Shown: one piece after another, positions 26,669 to 36,107 of the stretch
How the letters are laid out: the number at the start of each line of letters is the position of its first letter
Position numbering within the stretch: position 1 is the stretch's first letter
Source of the DNA: Falsiroseomonas algicola
GTDB lineage: Bacteria; Pseudomonadota; Alphaproteobacteria; Acetobacterales; Acetobacteraceae
Reading direction: 5' to 3'
NCBI RefSeq assembly: GCF_011040385.1
Contig: NZ_JAAIKB010000001.1
Coordinates: 1 to 64,000 of the forward strand
DNA: 64,000 nt
Program-made: the position numbers and the translations under genes
Notes under the pieces: model-generated
The model's input: the letters and a program-made list of their open reading frames with translations, nothing else
Told to the model about the DNA's origin: nothing
The model's database searches: none

Positions 26669-28188
26669 CGGCAATGATCCGCAAGACACTCGCCATGGGC
26701 CTCGTCGCCCTGGCAGCGCTCTCCACGGCGCCCGCCGCGCAGGCGCAGAACATCCGCATCGGCCTGCGGGAGGATCCGGACATCCTCGACCCGACGCTGG
26801 CCCGCACCTTCGTCGGCCGCATCGTCTTCGCCGGCCTCTGCGACAAGCTCTTCGACATCAACGACAAGCTGGAGATCGTCCCCCAGCTCGCCACCGGCTA
26901 TCGCTGGGAAGACCCGCAATCGCTGCTCATCACCCTCCGCCAGGGCGTGAAGTTCCACGACGGCGACCCGATGACGGCGGAGTCCGTCGTCTATTCGCTG
27001 AACCGCCACCTGACCATGCAGGGCAGCTTCCGCCGCGGCGAGATCAACTCCATGACCGCGGTGGAGGTGGTGGACCCGCAGACCGTCCGCATCCGCCTGC
27101 GCGAACCCTTCGCCCCCTTCGTGTCGCAGCTGACGGACCGCGCCGGCATGATCGTCTCGCCCCGCGCCGCGGAGGCCGCCGGCCGCAACTTCGGCAACCG
27201 CCCCGTCTGCGCCGGCCCGATGCGCTTCGTGGAGCGGGTCGCGCAGGACCGGATCGTGCTGGAGCGTTTCCCCGAGTACTGGGACGCCTCGCGCATCCAC
27301 CTGAACCGCGTGACCTATTTGCCCATCCCGGACAACACGGTGCGGCTCGCGAACCTGCAATCCGGCTCGCTGGAGATGGTGCAGACGATCGAGCCCGATG
27401 ACCTCCGCCAGGTGAACCGCAACTCGCGGCTGCGCGTCAGCGTCTCCGACGAGCTCGGCTACCAGGGCATCACCATCAACATCGGCAATGGCGCCCGCGC
27501 ACAGACGCCGATGGGCCAGAACCCGCGGGTGCGGGAGGCCTTCGAACTCGCCATCGATCGCGCCGCCATCAACCAGGTGGTCTATGAGGGCCAGTACACG
27601 CCGACCGCCCAGGCGGTGCCGCCCTCCAACCCCTTCCACGCCCGCTCCATCCAGCCGGAAGCCCGCAACGTCGCCCGCGCCCGCCAGCTGCTGGCCGAGG
27701 CCGGCGTGCGCACCCCGGTGCCGGTGGAGATGACCGTCCCGAACAACCCCGATCTCCGCCAGGTCGCGGAGGTGATCCAGGCCATGGTGCGGGAAGCCGG
27801 CTTCGAACTCCGCATCAACGCGATGGAATTCGCCTCCTCCCTCCAGGCCGCGACGCGCGGGGACTTCGAGACCTATCTGCTGGCCTGGTCCGGCCGCGCC
27901 GATCCGGACGGCAATACCTGGACCTTCATCCACACCCAGGGCCCGCAGAATGACGGCAAGTATTCCAACCCCGAGGTCGATCGCCTGCTGAACGAGGCGC
28001 GCGTCGAGACGGATGCGGCCAAGCGCCTCGCCCTCTATGAACGCATGTGGCAGATCAGCCTGCGGCAGGACCGCCACCGCATCTACCTGTGGCACCGCAA
28101 GAACATCGTCGGCCATTCCACGCGCCTCACGGGCTTCGTGCCGGTGCCGGACGGGCTGATCCGCCTGCAGGGCCTGCGCTTCAACTGA
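26665..28188 (+). CDS. ABC transporter substrate-binding protein, peptide/nickel family (second peptide operon)
   Basis: 507-residue SBP_bac_5 protein with an ordinary Sec signal (residues 1 to about 27, ending PAAQAQ), unlike the Tat-signal protein of the first operon. The mature start [19 protein letters not shown] and the central [18 protein letters not shown] motif fit the DppA-like family. The ATG overlaps the ATPase stop (ATGA); an alternative ATG lies nine bases later. A 13-bp hairpin follows the stop. Confidence 0.92.
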
Positions 28189-28194
28189 GCGGCG

Positions 28195-28223
28195 GGCGGG
28201 GGAGGCACGATGCCTCCCCCGCC
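28195..28223 (+). terminator. Perfect 13-bp hairpin after the binding-protein gene
   Basis: The bases at 28195-28207 (GGCGGGGGAGGCA) and 28211-28223 (TGCCTCCCCCGCC) are exact complements closing on a three-base loop CGA. No T tract follows. It sits between the binding-protein and permease genes, as the hairpin at 19778-19803 does in the liv operon, and probably sets a higher level of binding protein. Confidence 0.72.
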
Positions 28224-28252
28224 TCTCCCACGATACCCGGAGCATCGACGCC

Positions 28253-29196
<944 letters not shown>

Positions 29197-29200
<4 letters not shown>

Positions 29201-30081
29201 GCACGACCACCGTGACCGCGCCCGCGCTGGAGAAGGGGCAGTCCCCGGCCCGCCGCGCGCTGCGCCGCTTCCTGCGCCACAAGCTGGCCGTCGCCGGCCT
29301 GGTGGTGGTGCTGGCCTTCATCCTGATCGCGATCCTCGCCCCCTGGATCGCGCCCTACGACCCCATCGCGACCAGCTGGTCGCGCATCCGCAAGCCGCCC
29401 TCGGAGCTGCACTGGTTCGGCACGGATGAGAATGGCCGGGACGTGCTCTCGCGCCTGATCTGGGGCGCGCGCGCCTCCCTCATGGCCGGCGTCATCTCCG
29501 TCATGGGCGCGGTCGCGATCGGCGTGCCCATCGGCCTGCTGGCGGGGCTGGCCGGCGGCTGGGTGGATGCGACGATCTCCCGCATCGCGGATGCCATGCT
29601 CTCCGTCCCCTTCCTGATCCTGGCGATCGCGCTGGCCGCCTTCCTCGGCCCGGCGCTGGAGAATGCGATGATCGCCATCGCCATCACGGCGAGCCCGATC
29701 TTCGTCCGCCTGTCGCGCGGCATGGCGCTGGATGCGAAGAGCACGGATTGGGTGGAGGCGGCGCGCAGCCTCGGCAACCCGCCCTGGCGCACCGCCTTCG
29801 TCCACGTGCTGCCCAACATCATCCCGCCGCTGCTGGTGCAGTCCACGCTGGCGATCGCGGAGGCGATCATCGCGGAAGCCTCGCTGAGCTTCCTCGGCCT
29901 GGGGCAGCAGCCACCGGCGCCGTCCTGGGGCAGCATGCTGAACAGCGCCCAGCGCTTCCTGGACAGCGCCCCCTGGCTGGCCATCGCGCCGGGCGCGGCG
30001 ATCTTCCTGGTCGTGCTCGCCTTCAACCTGGTCGGCGACGGGCTGCGGGACGCGCTGGATCCCCGCGCCGACAGGCGCTGA
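29197..30081 (+). CDS. ABC transporter permease, DppC type (second peptide operon)
   Basis: 294 residues. The N-terminal cytoplasmic segment and helix (about 31-53) precede the family motif HWFGTDENGRDVLSRL and an EAA loop near VEAARSLGNPPWRT. It closes the operon DUF1028-dppD-dppF-SBP-dppB-dppC, whose order is rearranged relative to the first peptide operon in this window. Confidence 0.94.
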
Positions 30082-30098
30082 GCGTCCCGGAGGACGTT
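30081..30098. terminator. Short hairpin between convergent genes
   Basis: AGCGTCC (30081-30087) and GGACGTT (30092-30098) pair, with one G-T, around the loop CGGA, filling the 16-bp gap between the DppC permease gene and the convergent AHSA1 gene. It could serve as a bidirectional terminator; no T tract is present. Confidence 0.4.
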
Positions 30099-30619
30099 CA
30101 GCCCCCTAGCCGTGCCGCGTAGTCCCCCTTCAGCCGCTGCCAGGCCGGCCAGAAGGGGGGCAGGGGCCGGCCCTCCGCCACCGCCACCAGCACGTCGAGA
30201 TGGGCGTGCCAGCCGGCGCTGACATTCATCAGCATCGCGCGCTCCGCCACGCGGCGATGCGTCACGGTCAGCAGCACGCGGCCGCCGGCCGGCGCCAGGG
30301 TGAAGGTCACGCCGCCCGTGCTGCCCCACTCGATGGCCAGCAGCCGCGGCGGGTCCAGCGCCGTGATGCGGCTCGTCATCCGGTGCTCCTCCCCGAAGCC
30401 CTCCGGCCGCTCCCCGCCGCCCAGCGCGTCGTTCCGCCACACCAGCTCGAATTCCGCGCCGAGGCGCAGTTCCATCTCCCCCGCCGCCAGCCAGCGGCGG
30501 CGCAACTCGCTGTCGGTCAGATAGGCCCAGACCCGCTCGATCGGGCCGGGCAGCAGGCGCTGGATGGTCAGGGTGGAATCCCCGTCCACCACGCCATGGG
30601 CATCGATCACGTCGCTCAT
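30098..30619 (-). CDS. SRPBCC/AHSA1 family protein
   Basis: 173-residue START-like protein. It shows the AHSA1 pattern IQRLLPGPIERVWAYLTDSE near the N terminus, followed by RRRWLAAGEMEL and the C-terminal helix GWHAHLDVLVAVAEG. It is coupled by ATGA overlap to an ArsR regulator, a pairing common for AHSA1 proteins. The ligand is unknown; a hydrophobic small molecule is usual for the fold. Confidence 0.88.
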   Translation of the reverse strand: MSDVIDAHGVVDGDSTLTIQRLLPGPIERVWAYLTDSELRRRWLAAGEMELRLGAEFELVWRNDALGGGERPEGFGEEHRMTSRITALDPPRLLAIEWGSTGGVTFTLAPAGGRVLLTVTHRRVAERAMLMNVSAGWHAHLDVLVAVAEGRPLPPFWPAWQRLKGDYAARLGG

Positions 30620-30981
30620 CCTTCCTCTCCCTTCGGGGTCCGGTTGCGCATCGCCTCCTCCTCCCGGAGCAGGCCTTCCAGCACGTCGAGGCGATCGGTC
30701 CAGAAGCGTTCGTAGAAGCCCAGCCACCGATGCGCGGCGGCCAGCCTTCCCGGCGCCAGCCGGCACCAATGGGTGCGGCCCCGGACCTCACGGTGGATCA
30801 GCCCGGCCCGCTCCAGCGCCTGGATGTGCTTGGACGCGGCGGCGAGGGACATGGCGGCTGGCGCGGCCAGTTCGCCCACCGTCCGCTCCCCCGCCGCCAG
30901 GTCACGCAGCATCCGTCGCCGCGTGGCATCGCCAAGGACGTGGAAGACGCTGTCGAGCGGGTGGGATTCTGATTCAACCAT
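30616..30981 (-). CDS. ArsR/SmtB family winged-helix regulator
   Basis: 121 residues with the HTH_20/ArsR core FHVLGDATRRRMLRDLAAGE, recognition helix MSLAAASKHIQALERAGLI and wing VRGRTHWCRL. No metal-binding Cys pair (ELCVC) is present, so it is of the non-metal, AHSA1-linked type. The start at 30981 is preferred by family length; an ATG at 31017 is in frame. A palindrome covers this start codon and is a likely autoregulatory operator. Confidence 0.85.
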   Translation of the reverse strand: MVESESHPLDSVFHVLGDATRRRMLRDLAAGERTVGELAAPAAMSLAAASKHIQALERAGLIHREVRGRTHWCRLAPGRLAAAHRWLGFYERFWTDRLDVLEGLLREEEAMRNRTPKGEEG

Positions 30982-30991
30982 GTCGTTGAAT
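30972..30991. promoter_or_regulatory. Palindromic putative ArsR operator
   Basis: ATTCAAC (30972-30978) and GTTGAAT (30985-30991) are exact inverted repeats six bases apart and overlap the ATG at 30981. A weaker pair, GTCAA/TTGAC, sits just upstream at 31013-31030. Such dyads ahead of arsR-AHSA1 operons are typical self-repression sites. Confidence 0.5.
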
Positions 30992-31029
30992 ATCAGCGCA
31001 GGACCGGAAACAGTCAACCAAATTATTGA

Positions 31030-32943
31030 CTATCGGGCGGGCGTCACCACAGCGGCCTGGATGGCGGGGTGCAGGTCCCGCAGCCGCATCGGCTTGGCCA
31101 GCACGCCGGCGAGGCCCGCTGCCTCGGCCCGGGCGCGCAGCCCGGCCTCCGGCTGTTCCGTCGTGCCGATGATCGGCACCGCGCCCCGCGTCGCCGCCAA
31201 TGCGCGCAGTCGCTCCGCATCCTGCCAGGCCTCTGCCGCATCGAGGTCGAGCATCACCAGGTCGAAGGGCTGGCCGCGCAGCGCCTCGGCGGCAGCCTCC
31301 ACGTCACCGACCGTGGTGGCGGCATGGTCGAGCTGCCGGAGCAGGGCGCCGGCGGCGGTCCGGTGGCTGGGCAGGGGCTCCACCACCAGCACGCGGCGGC
31401 CCTGCGGCGGGTCCATCCGCGCCAGGGCCGGCAGGCCGAGCGGCAGCTCGAACCAGAAGATGCTGCCGCGCCCCGGCCGGCTGTCGAAGCCGATGCGCCC
31501 GCCCATCAGCTCCACCAGCTGGCGGCAGATCGCGAGGCCGAGGCCCGACCCGCCATAGCGCCGGGTCGTGGACATCTCCGCCTGCGCGAAGCGCTCGAAC
31601 AGCCGCGGCCAGGCTTCCTCGGGAATGCCGATGCCGGTATCGGCCACCTCCACGCGCAGCCTTCCGCCCGGTGGCAGGGCCTGCCATTGCGCACGGATGC
31701 GGACCTCCCCGCTCTCGGTGAACTTCACGGCGTTGCCGGCCAGGTTCACCAGCACCTGCGCCACCCGCATGCGGTCGGCCATGACCTGCCGCGGCAGGTC
31801 CGGCGCCATCTCCAGCGTCCAGCCGAGCCCCTTGCGCGACGCCGCGGCCGCCAGCGCGGAGAGTGGCTGCGTCAGCATCCCCACGGTTTCCGCGGGCGCC
31901 GCCTCGATCGTCACGCGCCCGGACTCCAGGCGGGAGATGTCGAGGATGTCGTTGATGATGCCGAGCAGCAGGTTCCCGCTTTCCAGGATCACCTGCACCG
32001 CCTCCCGGTCCGCCTCGTTCAGCTCGGAGGTCGAGAGGATCTGCGCCATGCCGAGGATGCCGTTCAGCGGCGTGCGCACCTCGTGGCTCATATTGGCCAG
32101 GAATTCGCTCTTCGCCCTTGTCGCGACCTCCGCCTGGTCCTTGGCGTTGCGCAGCAGAACCTCCCGCAGCCGCGCCTCCTCCAGCAGCGCGCGCTGCCGG
32201 GCCTCGCTGGCCGACAGCGCCTCCAGCCGCTCCCGCAACGCCGCCGCCATGGCGATGAAGGTGCTGCCGAGCCGCGCGATCTCGTCGCCCCCTCCCGTCC
32301 CGCCCTGCGCGCGAAGCGCCCGGGGATCGAGCGGCGTGTCGTAGTCGCCGCCCTGGATCGCCGCCGCCGCCGCTTCCAGCCGCCGCAGCGGCCGGAACAG
32401 CCAGCGCGACCCCAGCTCCACGATCGGCACCAGCAGCGCGACGCAGAGGATGGCGGCGACGATGCCGCCGGTGACCAGCGCGGCATGCGCCGCCTCGATC
32501 GGCTCCAGGGAGATGCCGAAATGCAGCGTGCCGAGCGGCTGCCCGGCCATGGTGATCGCGGCCTCGTAGACCATGCGGCTCGCGCTGCCTGGCAGGTCGA
32601 GCGGCACCGTCTGGTGGCGGGGCAGGCCATCCCGCGCCACGTCCCAGCCCGCCGCCGCCACCGGCTGGCTCGTGGCATCCAGCAGGACCAGGTGGGCGAA
32701 GCTGCCGGCGTTGACGGATTCCGTGATGATCGCCTGGATCGTGGCGAAGTCCCGCTCCGCCAGCGGCGCCGCCAGCGCGGCTTCCAGGATCGGCCGCGCC
32801 GCCGCGGCCCGGCTTTCGAACTGCGCTTCCAGCACCCGCAGCACCAGCCGGTCCTGGATCACGGTCAGCGCCGTGGCCAGTGCCACCAGCGCCAGCGCGG
32901 CCAGCGAGAAGAGTTTCAGCCGGAAGGGCAGGCGGCGCAGCAT
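31030..32943 (-). CDS. Hybrid sensor histidine kinase with degenerate receiver
   Basis: 637 residues. Helices at about 8-30 and 158-180 bracket a periplasmic sensor domain; HAMP follows. The kinase core has the H box SHEVRTPLN (about 284), N box NAVKFT, G1 DTGIGIP and G2 GSGLGL. The C-terminal receiver (about 515-632) keeps the phospho-acceptor in LVMLDLDA and Lys in LAKPM, but its acidic pocket reads VVEPLP instead of VVDDxx. The gene starts 28 bp after a PhnD-type binding protein gene, its likely partner sensor; no separate response regulator is adjacent. Confidence 0.9.
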   Translation of the reverse strand: MLRRLPFRLKLFSLAALALVALATALTVIQDRLVLRVLEAQFESRAAAARPILEAALAAPLAERDFATIQAIITESVNAGSFAHLVLLDATSQPVAAAGWDVARDGLPRHQTVPLDLPGSASRMVYEAAITMAGQPLGTLHFGISLEPIEAAHAALVTGGIVAAILCVALLVPIVELGSRWLFRPLRRLEAAAAAIQGGDYDTPLDPRALRAQGGTGGGDEIARLGSTFIAMAAALRERLEALSASEARQRALLEEARLREVLLRNAKDQAEVATRAKSEFLANMSHEVRTPLNGILGMAQILSTSELNEADREAVQVILESGNLLLGIINDILDISRLESGRVTIEAAPAETVGMLTQPLSALAAAASRKGLGWTLEMAPDLPRQVMADRMRVAQVLVNLAGNAVKFTESGEVRIRAQWQALPPGGRLRVEVADTGIGIPEEAWPRLFERFAQAEMSTTRRYGGSGLGLAICRQLVELMGGRIGFDSRPGRGSIFWFELPLGLPALARMDPPQGRRVLVVEPLPSHRTAAGALLRQLDHAATTVGDVEAAAEALRGQPFDLVMLDLDAAEAWQDAERLRALAATRGAVPIIGTTEQPEAGLRARAEAAGLAGVLAKPMRLRDLHPAIQAAVVTPAR

Positions 32944-32971
32944 GCCGGTCGCGTGCCCCTGCTGCCCGGGG

Positions 32972-33829
32972 TCAGGCGCTGCGCAGCAGGCTGCGCGTTT
33001 CGTCCACCACGTCGTCCAGCTCCGCCAGGTCGGCCTCCGTCACCGGGCGGATCCCCCGGAAGCCGGTCAGCTCGAAGAACTGGCGCCCGGCCTCGCTGGC
33101 GGGGAAGCGGGTGACGCAGGTGGTGATGCGCCGCGCCTCCGCCTCCGGCATGCCGGCCCGCAGCATCACCAGGAAGCCCGGCACGGTGATGAATTGCTGC
33201 CAGACCACCAGCGTTTCGCGCACGGCGGGGCCGATGGCGTTGAACTCGCCCCGGCTCATCACCGCCAGCGGCGTGGCCGGGCCGGTCAGCAGCTGCGCCA
33301 GGCTGTCCTCGTTCCGCGCATGCACGGCGGTGGCATCGCGGCCGATGGTCACGCCCGCCGCCCGCGCCCAATGGATGAACTTCAGCGCCACCAGCGATTG
33401 CGGATTGGTCATGGCCACCTGCCGACCGCGGATGGCGCCGATATCGGTGATCGGCCGGTCCCGGTGCGTCACCAGCAGGCCGGGGATGCGGGGCTCATAG
33501 ATCGCGAAGGGAACCAGCCCCGCATCGCGCTGCGCCACGCGGCCGAGATTGGCCGCCGTCACCACCAGCCCATAGGCACCCGCAACCGTTCGTTCGTGGA
33601 AGGGCGCCAGCCCCGGCGCCGTGACGACCTCCACCGGCCGGGCGAGGTCCTGTTCCAGGAAGGCGCGGAAGGGCTGGTACTGCGCCAGTAGCACGCGGGC
33701 GCTGACATTGGGCATGACGCCGAACTGCAGCGGCGCCAGCTGGGCCCGGGCGCGGGAAGGCAGCAGGGATGGCATGCAGAGCAGGGAAGCAGCCCCGATG
33801 GCGCGTCGTGTCAGGCGATGACCCACCAT
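32972..33829 (-). CDS. Phosphate/phosphonate-type periplasmic binding protein (PhnD-like), sensor-associated
   Basis: About 285 residues. A twin-arginine segment LTRRAIGAASLL precedes a cleavage region SRARAQ. The mature sequence LQFGVMPNVSARVLLAQYQP and TAPGLAPFHERTVAGAYGLVV match the PhnD/SBP_bac_11-like family. The ATG at 33829 is spaced better from GGAGAA than the adjacent ATG at 33832. No permease or ATPase genes accompany it; the next gene is a histidine kinase, so it probably presents a ligand to the kinase. Confidence 0.85.
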   Translation of the reverse strand: MVGHRLTRRAIGAASLLCMPSLLPSRARAQLAPLQFGVMPNVSARVLLAQYQPFRAFLEQDLARPVEVVTAPGLAPFHERTVAGAYGLVVTAANLGRVAQRDAGLVPFAIYEPRIPGLLVTHRDRPITDIGAIRGRQVAMTNPQSLVALKFIHWARAAGVTIGRDATAVHARNEDSLAQLLTGPATPLAVMSRGEFNAIGPAVRETLVVWQQFITVPGFLVMLRAGMPEAEARRITTCVTRFPASEAGRQFFELTGFRGIRPVTEADLAELDDVVDETRSLLRSA

Positions 33830-33956
33830 CATGCTTCTCCGTTCATTCCCGGGGCCGGCGACGCCTTCATTCTGACACGCAATCGGACCGGGCGCAGCCA
33901 TTCTCGCTGGGTGGACATTGCCAGAATCGGAACCGCGTCCCGGCAACGCCTCCGCG

Positions 33957-33967
33957 CCCCCCCCCCC
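33957..33967. repeat. Homopolymeric tract of 11 C
   Basis: An uninterrupted run of 11 C lies in the intergenic region between the PhnD-like gene (start 33829, minus) and the small membrane protein gene (start 34028, plus). It could vary in length by slippage; in so GC-rich a genome it may also be chance. Confidence 0.6.
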
Positions 33968-34027
33968 GCAACTTGCCGCAAGCAGGCCTTGATGCGGCCC
34001 GGCCGAGGGGCGATCTCTCCGCCCGCC

Positions 34028-34189
34028 ATGCGCCATCACCGTCGATCCGACCAGGACACCCGAACCGGCAGGCTCGCGCGGCCGCGCATCCTGCTGCCCT
34101 CCATCCCCTGGCCGGTCCGCCGCGTTGCGGGGATGTGGATGCTCGGCCTCACGCTCTGGATGGCCAGCATCCTGGCGCTCTTCCGATGA
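34028..34189 (+). CDS. Small single-pass membrane protein ahead of xpaC/telA
   Basis: 53 residues, strongly basic in the first 38 (RHHRRSDQDTRTGRLARPR), then one hydrophobic helix (about 35-51, AGMWMLGLTLWMASILALF). The TGA overlaps the start of the XpaC-like gene (ATGA), which supports translation of this frame. A longer in-frame start at 33818 looks non-coding. The function is unknown; position suggests a membrane partner of the XpaC/TelA proteins. Confidence 0.55.
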   Translation: MRHHRRSDQDTRTGRLARPRILLPSIPWPVRRVAGMWMLGLTLWMASILALFR

Positions 34190-34956
34190 GCACCACGGGC
34201 CCCGGCTGGCGCCACCCCGACGCCTGGCGCGATGCGCGGACCAAGCTGGAAGAGCAGGCCGGGCGCTTCCGCGCCGGCACGCGCGGCCTGCTGCTGCCGC
34301 TCTTCACCTGGCCGCTGCTGCCGGATGCGGTGATCGAGATCGCGCGCGGCAACACGCGTGGCGTGGTGGCGGCCGGGCTCGGCATCGGCCTGCCGCTGCT
34401 GGCGCTGCGCATCCTGCGGCGGGGCAGGGCGGGCGACACGCGCCGCGCCGCCGTCATGGTCGCGGTCGCGACAGGCCTGGTCGCCGGCCTCGGCGCGCAG
34501 ATGGCCGCGCCGCTGGCGGTCCTGCTCGCCGCCGGCGCCTGGGCCGGCACCCGCCTGCTCTATGACGGCGCGGTGCCGGAAGTGGAGGCGCCGGAGCCGC
34601 CGCCCGCCCCGGGCCCGCTGGACGAAGCCCGCGCGCGCCTGGCCCGCATCGCCGCCGCGCCGGCGCTGGCCGGCGTCACCGGCGCCATGGGCTCGGTGCT
34701 CGACGACCTCGATGCCCGCCCCGATCGCCTGCCCCAGGCGCGGCGCTTCCTCGCCGTCCATCTCGATGGGCTGGAACGCATCGCCGACCGCCTGGCCGCG
34801 GGCGCGGAGCCGCCGCCCGGCATGCCGCAACTGCTGACGGACCTCCAATCCGCCGCCGAGGAACTCCGCGCCCGCCTGCGCGCCGAGGAGAGTGCCGCCC
34901 TCGACATCCAGGTGAAGGTGCTGTCCGAGAGGCTGCGCCAGGAAGGATACGCATGA
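34186..34956 (+). CDS. XpaC-like protein (5-bromo-4-chloroindolyl phosphate hydrolysis family)
   Basis: 256 residues. Two membrane segments (about 38-66 and 86-122) are followed by a soluble, helical C-terminal half (about 140-256) ending in a coiled-coil-like segment (LLTDLQSAAEELRARLRAEE). The membrane/helical layout and the coupling to telA fit the XpaC family, known from Bacillus as a partner of toxic-anion-resistance proteins. ATGA overlaps join it to both neighbours. Confidence 0.75.
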   Translation: MSTTGPGWRHPDAWRDARTKLEEQAGRFRAGTRGLLLPLFTWPLLPDAVIEIARGNTRGVVAAGLGIGLPLLALRILRRGRAGDTRRAAVMVAVATGLVAGLGAQMAAPLAVLLAAGAWAGTRLLYDGAVPEVEAPEPPPAPGPLDEARARLARIAAAPALAGVTGAMGSVLDDLDARPDRLPQARRFLAVHLDGLERIADRLAAGAEPPPGMPQLLTDLQSAAEELRARLRAEESAALDIQVKVLSERLRQEGYA

Positions 34957-36032
34957 GCACGACCCAGCCGACCACGACGCCCCCCGGCACCCCCGTCGCG
35001 GAGATCGACGAACTCGCCCGCCAGATCGACCTCTCCGATCCCGGCTCGATCCTGCGCTTCGGCCAGCAGACCCAGACCCGCGCCCAGGCGGCGGCCGATG
35101 CCATGCTGGAAGGCGCGCGGAACCAGGAGACGGGGGAGGCGGGGCGCACCCTCTCCTCCCTGCTCTCCACGCTGCGCGGCTTCGACGTCACCAAGCTCGA
35201 TGAACGCCCCGGCTTCTTCGCCCGCGTCTTCACCAAGGCGGGCGCCGAGGTCACGGGCATCATCCAGAAATACGAGACGGTGAAGGGCCAGATCGAGGGC
35301 ATCGGCGACAAGCTCGACACCCATCGCACGCGGCTTCTGGAGGATGTGGAGCGGCTGGAGCGGCTCTACCAGGCGACGCTGGAGTGGTTCCACGCGCTGG
35401 GCGACCACGTCCAGGCGGGCGAGGCCGTGCTGGCGCGTACGGACAAGGAAGCGATCCCCGCCATGGAGGCCGCCGTCGCCGCCAATCCCGGCGACGATTT
35501 GGCGCCGCAGCGCCTCCGCGACCTCCGCGGCGCGCGGGATGAGCTGGATCGCCGCGTGCACGACCTCCGCCTGACCCGCCAGGTGGCGATGCAGGCGCTG
35601 CCCTCGATCCGCCTTATCCAGGAGAACGACAAGGCGCTGGCCAGCAAGATCCACTCGGTGCTGGCCAATACCGTCCCGCTCTGGCGCCAGCAGCTGGCCC
35701 AGGCCCTGGCCATCCACCGGATGCGCGAGGCCGGGTCGGCGGTGAAGCAGGCGACCGACCTGACCAACCAGCTGCTGACCGCGAATGCCGAAACGCTGCG
35801 CCGCGGCAACCTGGAAGCCCGCACGGAGCTGGAACGCGGCATCTTCGACCTGGCCGCCGTTCAGAAGGCGAATGCCGCCCTGGTCTCGACCATCGAGGAT
35901 TCCCTGAGGATAGCCGACGAGGCGCGCGGCCAGCGCGCCCGCGCGGCGGAGGAACTGGCGAAGCTGGAGGGCGACATCCGCCGCGTGCTCGTCCAGGCCA
36001 AGGCGGGGGCACCGGTCACGCGGCCGGTCTAG
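34953..36032 (+). CDS. TelA-family toxic anion resistance protein
   Basis: 359 residues, almost all alpha-helical and without membrane segments. Typical TelA stretches are present: VTGIIQKYETVKGQIEGIGDKL, LLEDVERLERLYQ, and a late SIRLIQENDKALASKIHSVLANTVPLW region. TelA proteins were named for tellurite resistance and are also linked to envelope stress; direct activity is not known. It overlaps the XpaC-like gene by ATGA. Confidence 0.88.
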   Translation: MSTTQPTTTPPGTPVAEIDELARQIDLSDPGSILRFGQQTQTRAQAAADAMLEGARNQETGEAGRTLSSLLSTLRGFDVTKLDERPGFFARVFTKAGAEVTGIIQKYETVKGQIEGIGDKLDTHRTRLLEDVERLERLYQATLEWFHALGDHVQAGEAVLARTDKEAIPAMEAAVAANPGDDLAPQRLRDLRGARDELDRRVHDLRLTRQVAMQALPSIRLIQENDKALASKIHSVLANTVPLWRQQLAQALAIHRMREAGSAVKQATDLTNQLLTANAETLRRGNLEARTELERGIFDLAAVQKANAALVSTIEDSLRIADEARGQRARAAEELAKLEGDIRRVLVQAKAGAPVTRPV

Positions 36033-36107
36033 GCCGCGCGATCCCGGTTGCGCCGGGCACCCTTCCCGGGCCCAATGGCGGGCAAGAATACCCAGGGAGG
36101 AACGATC

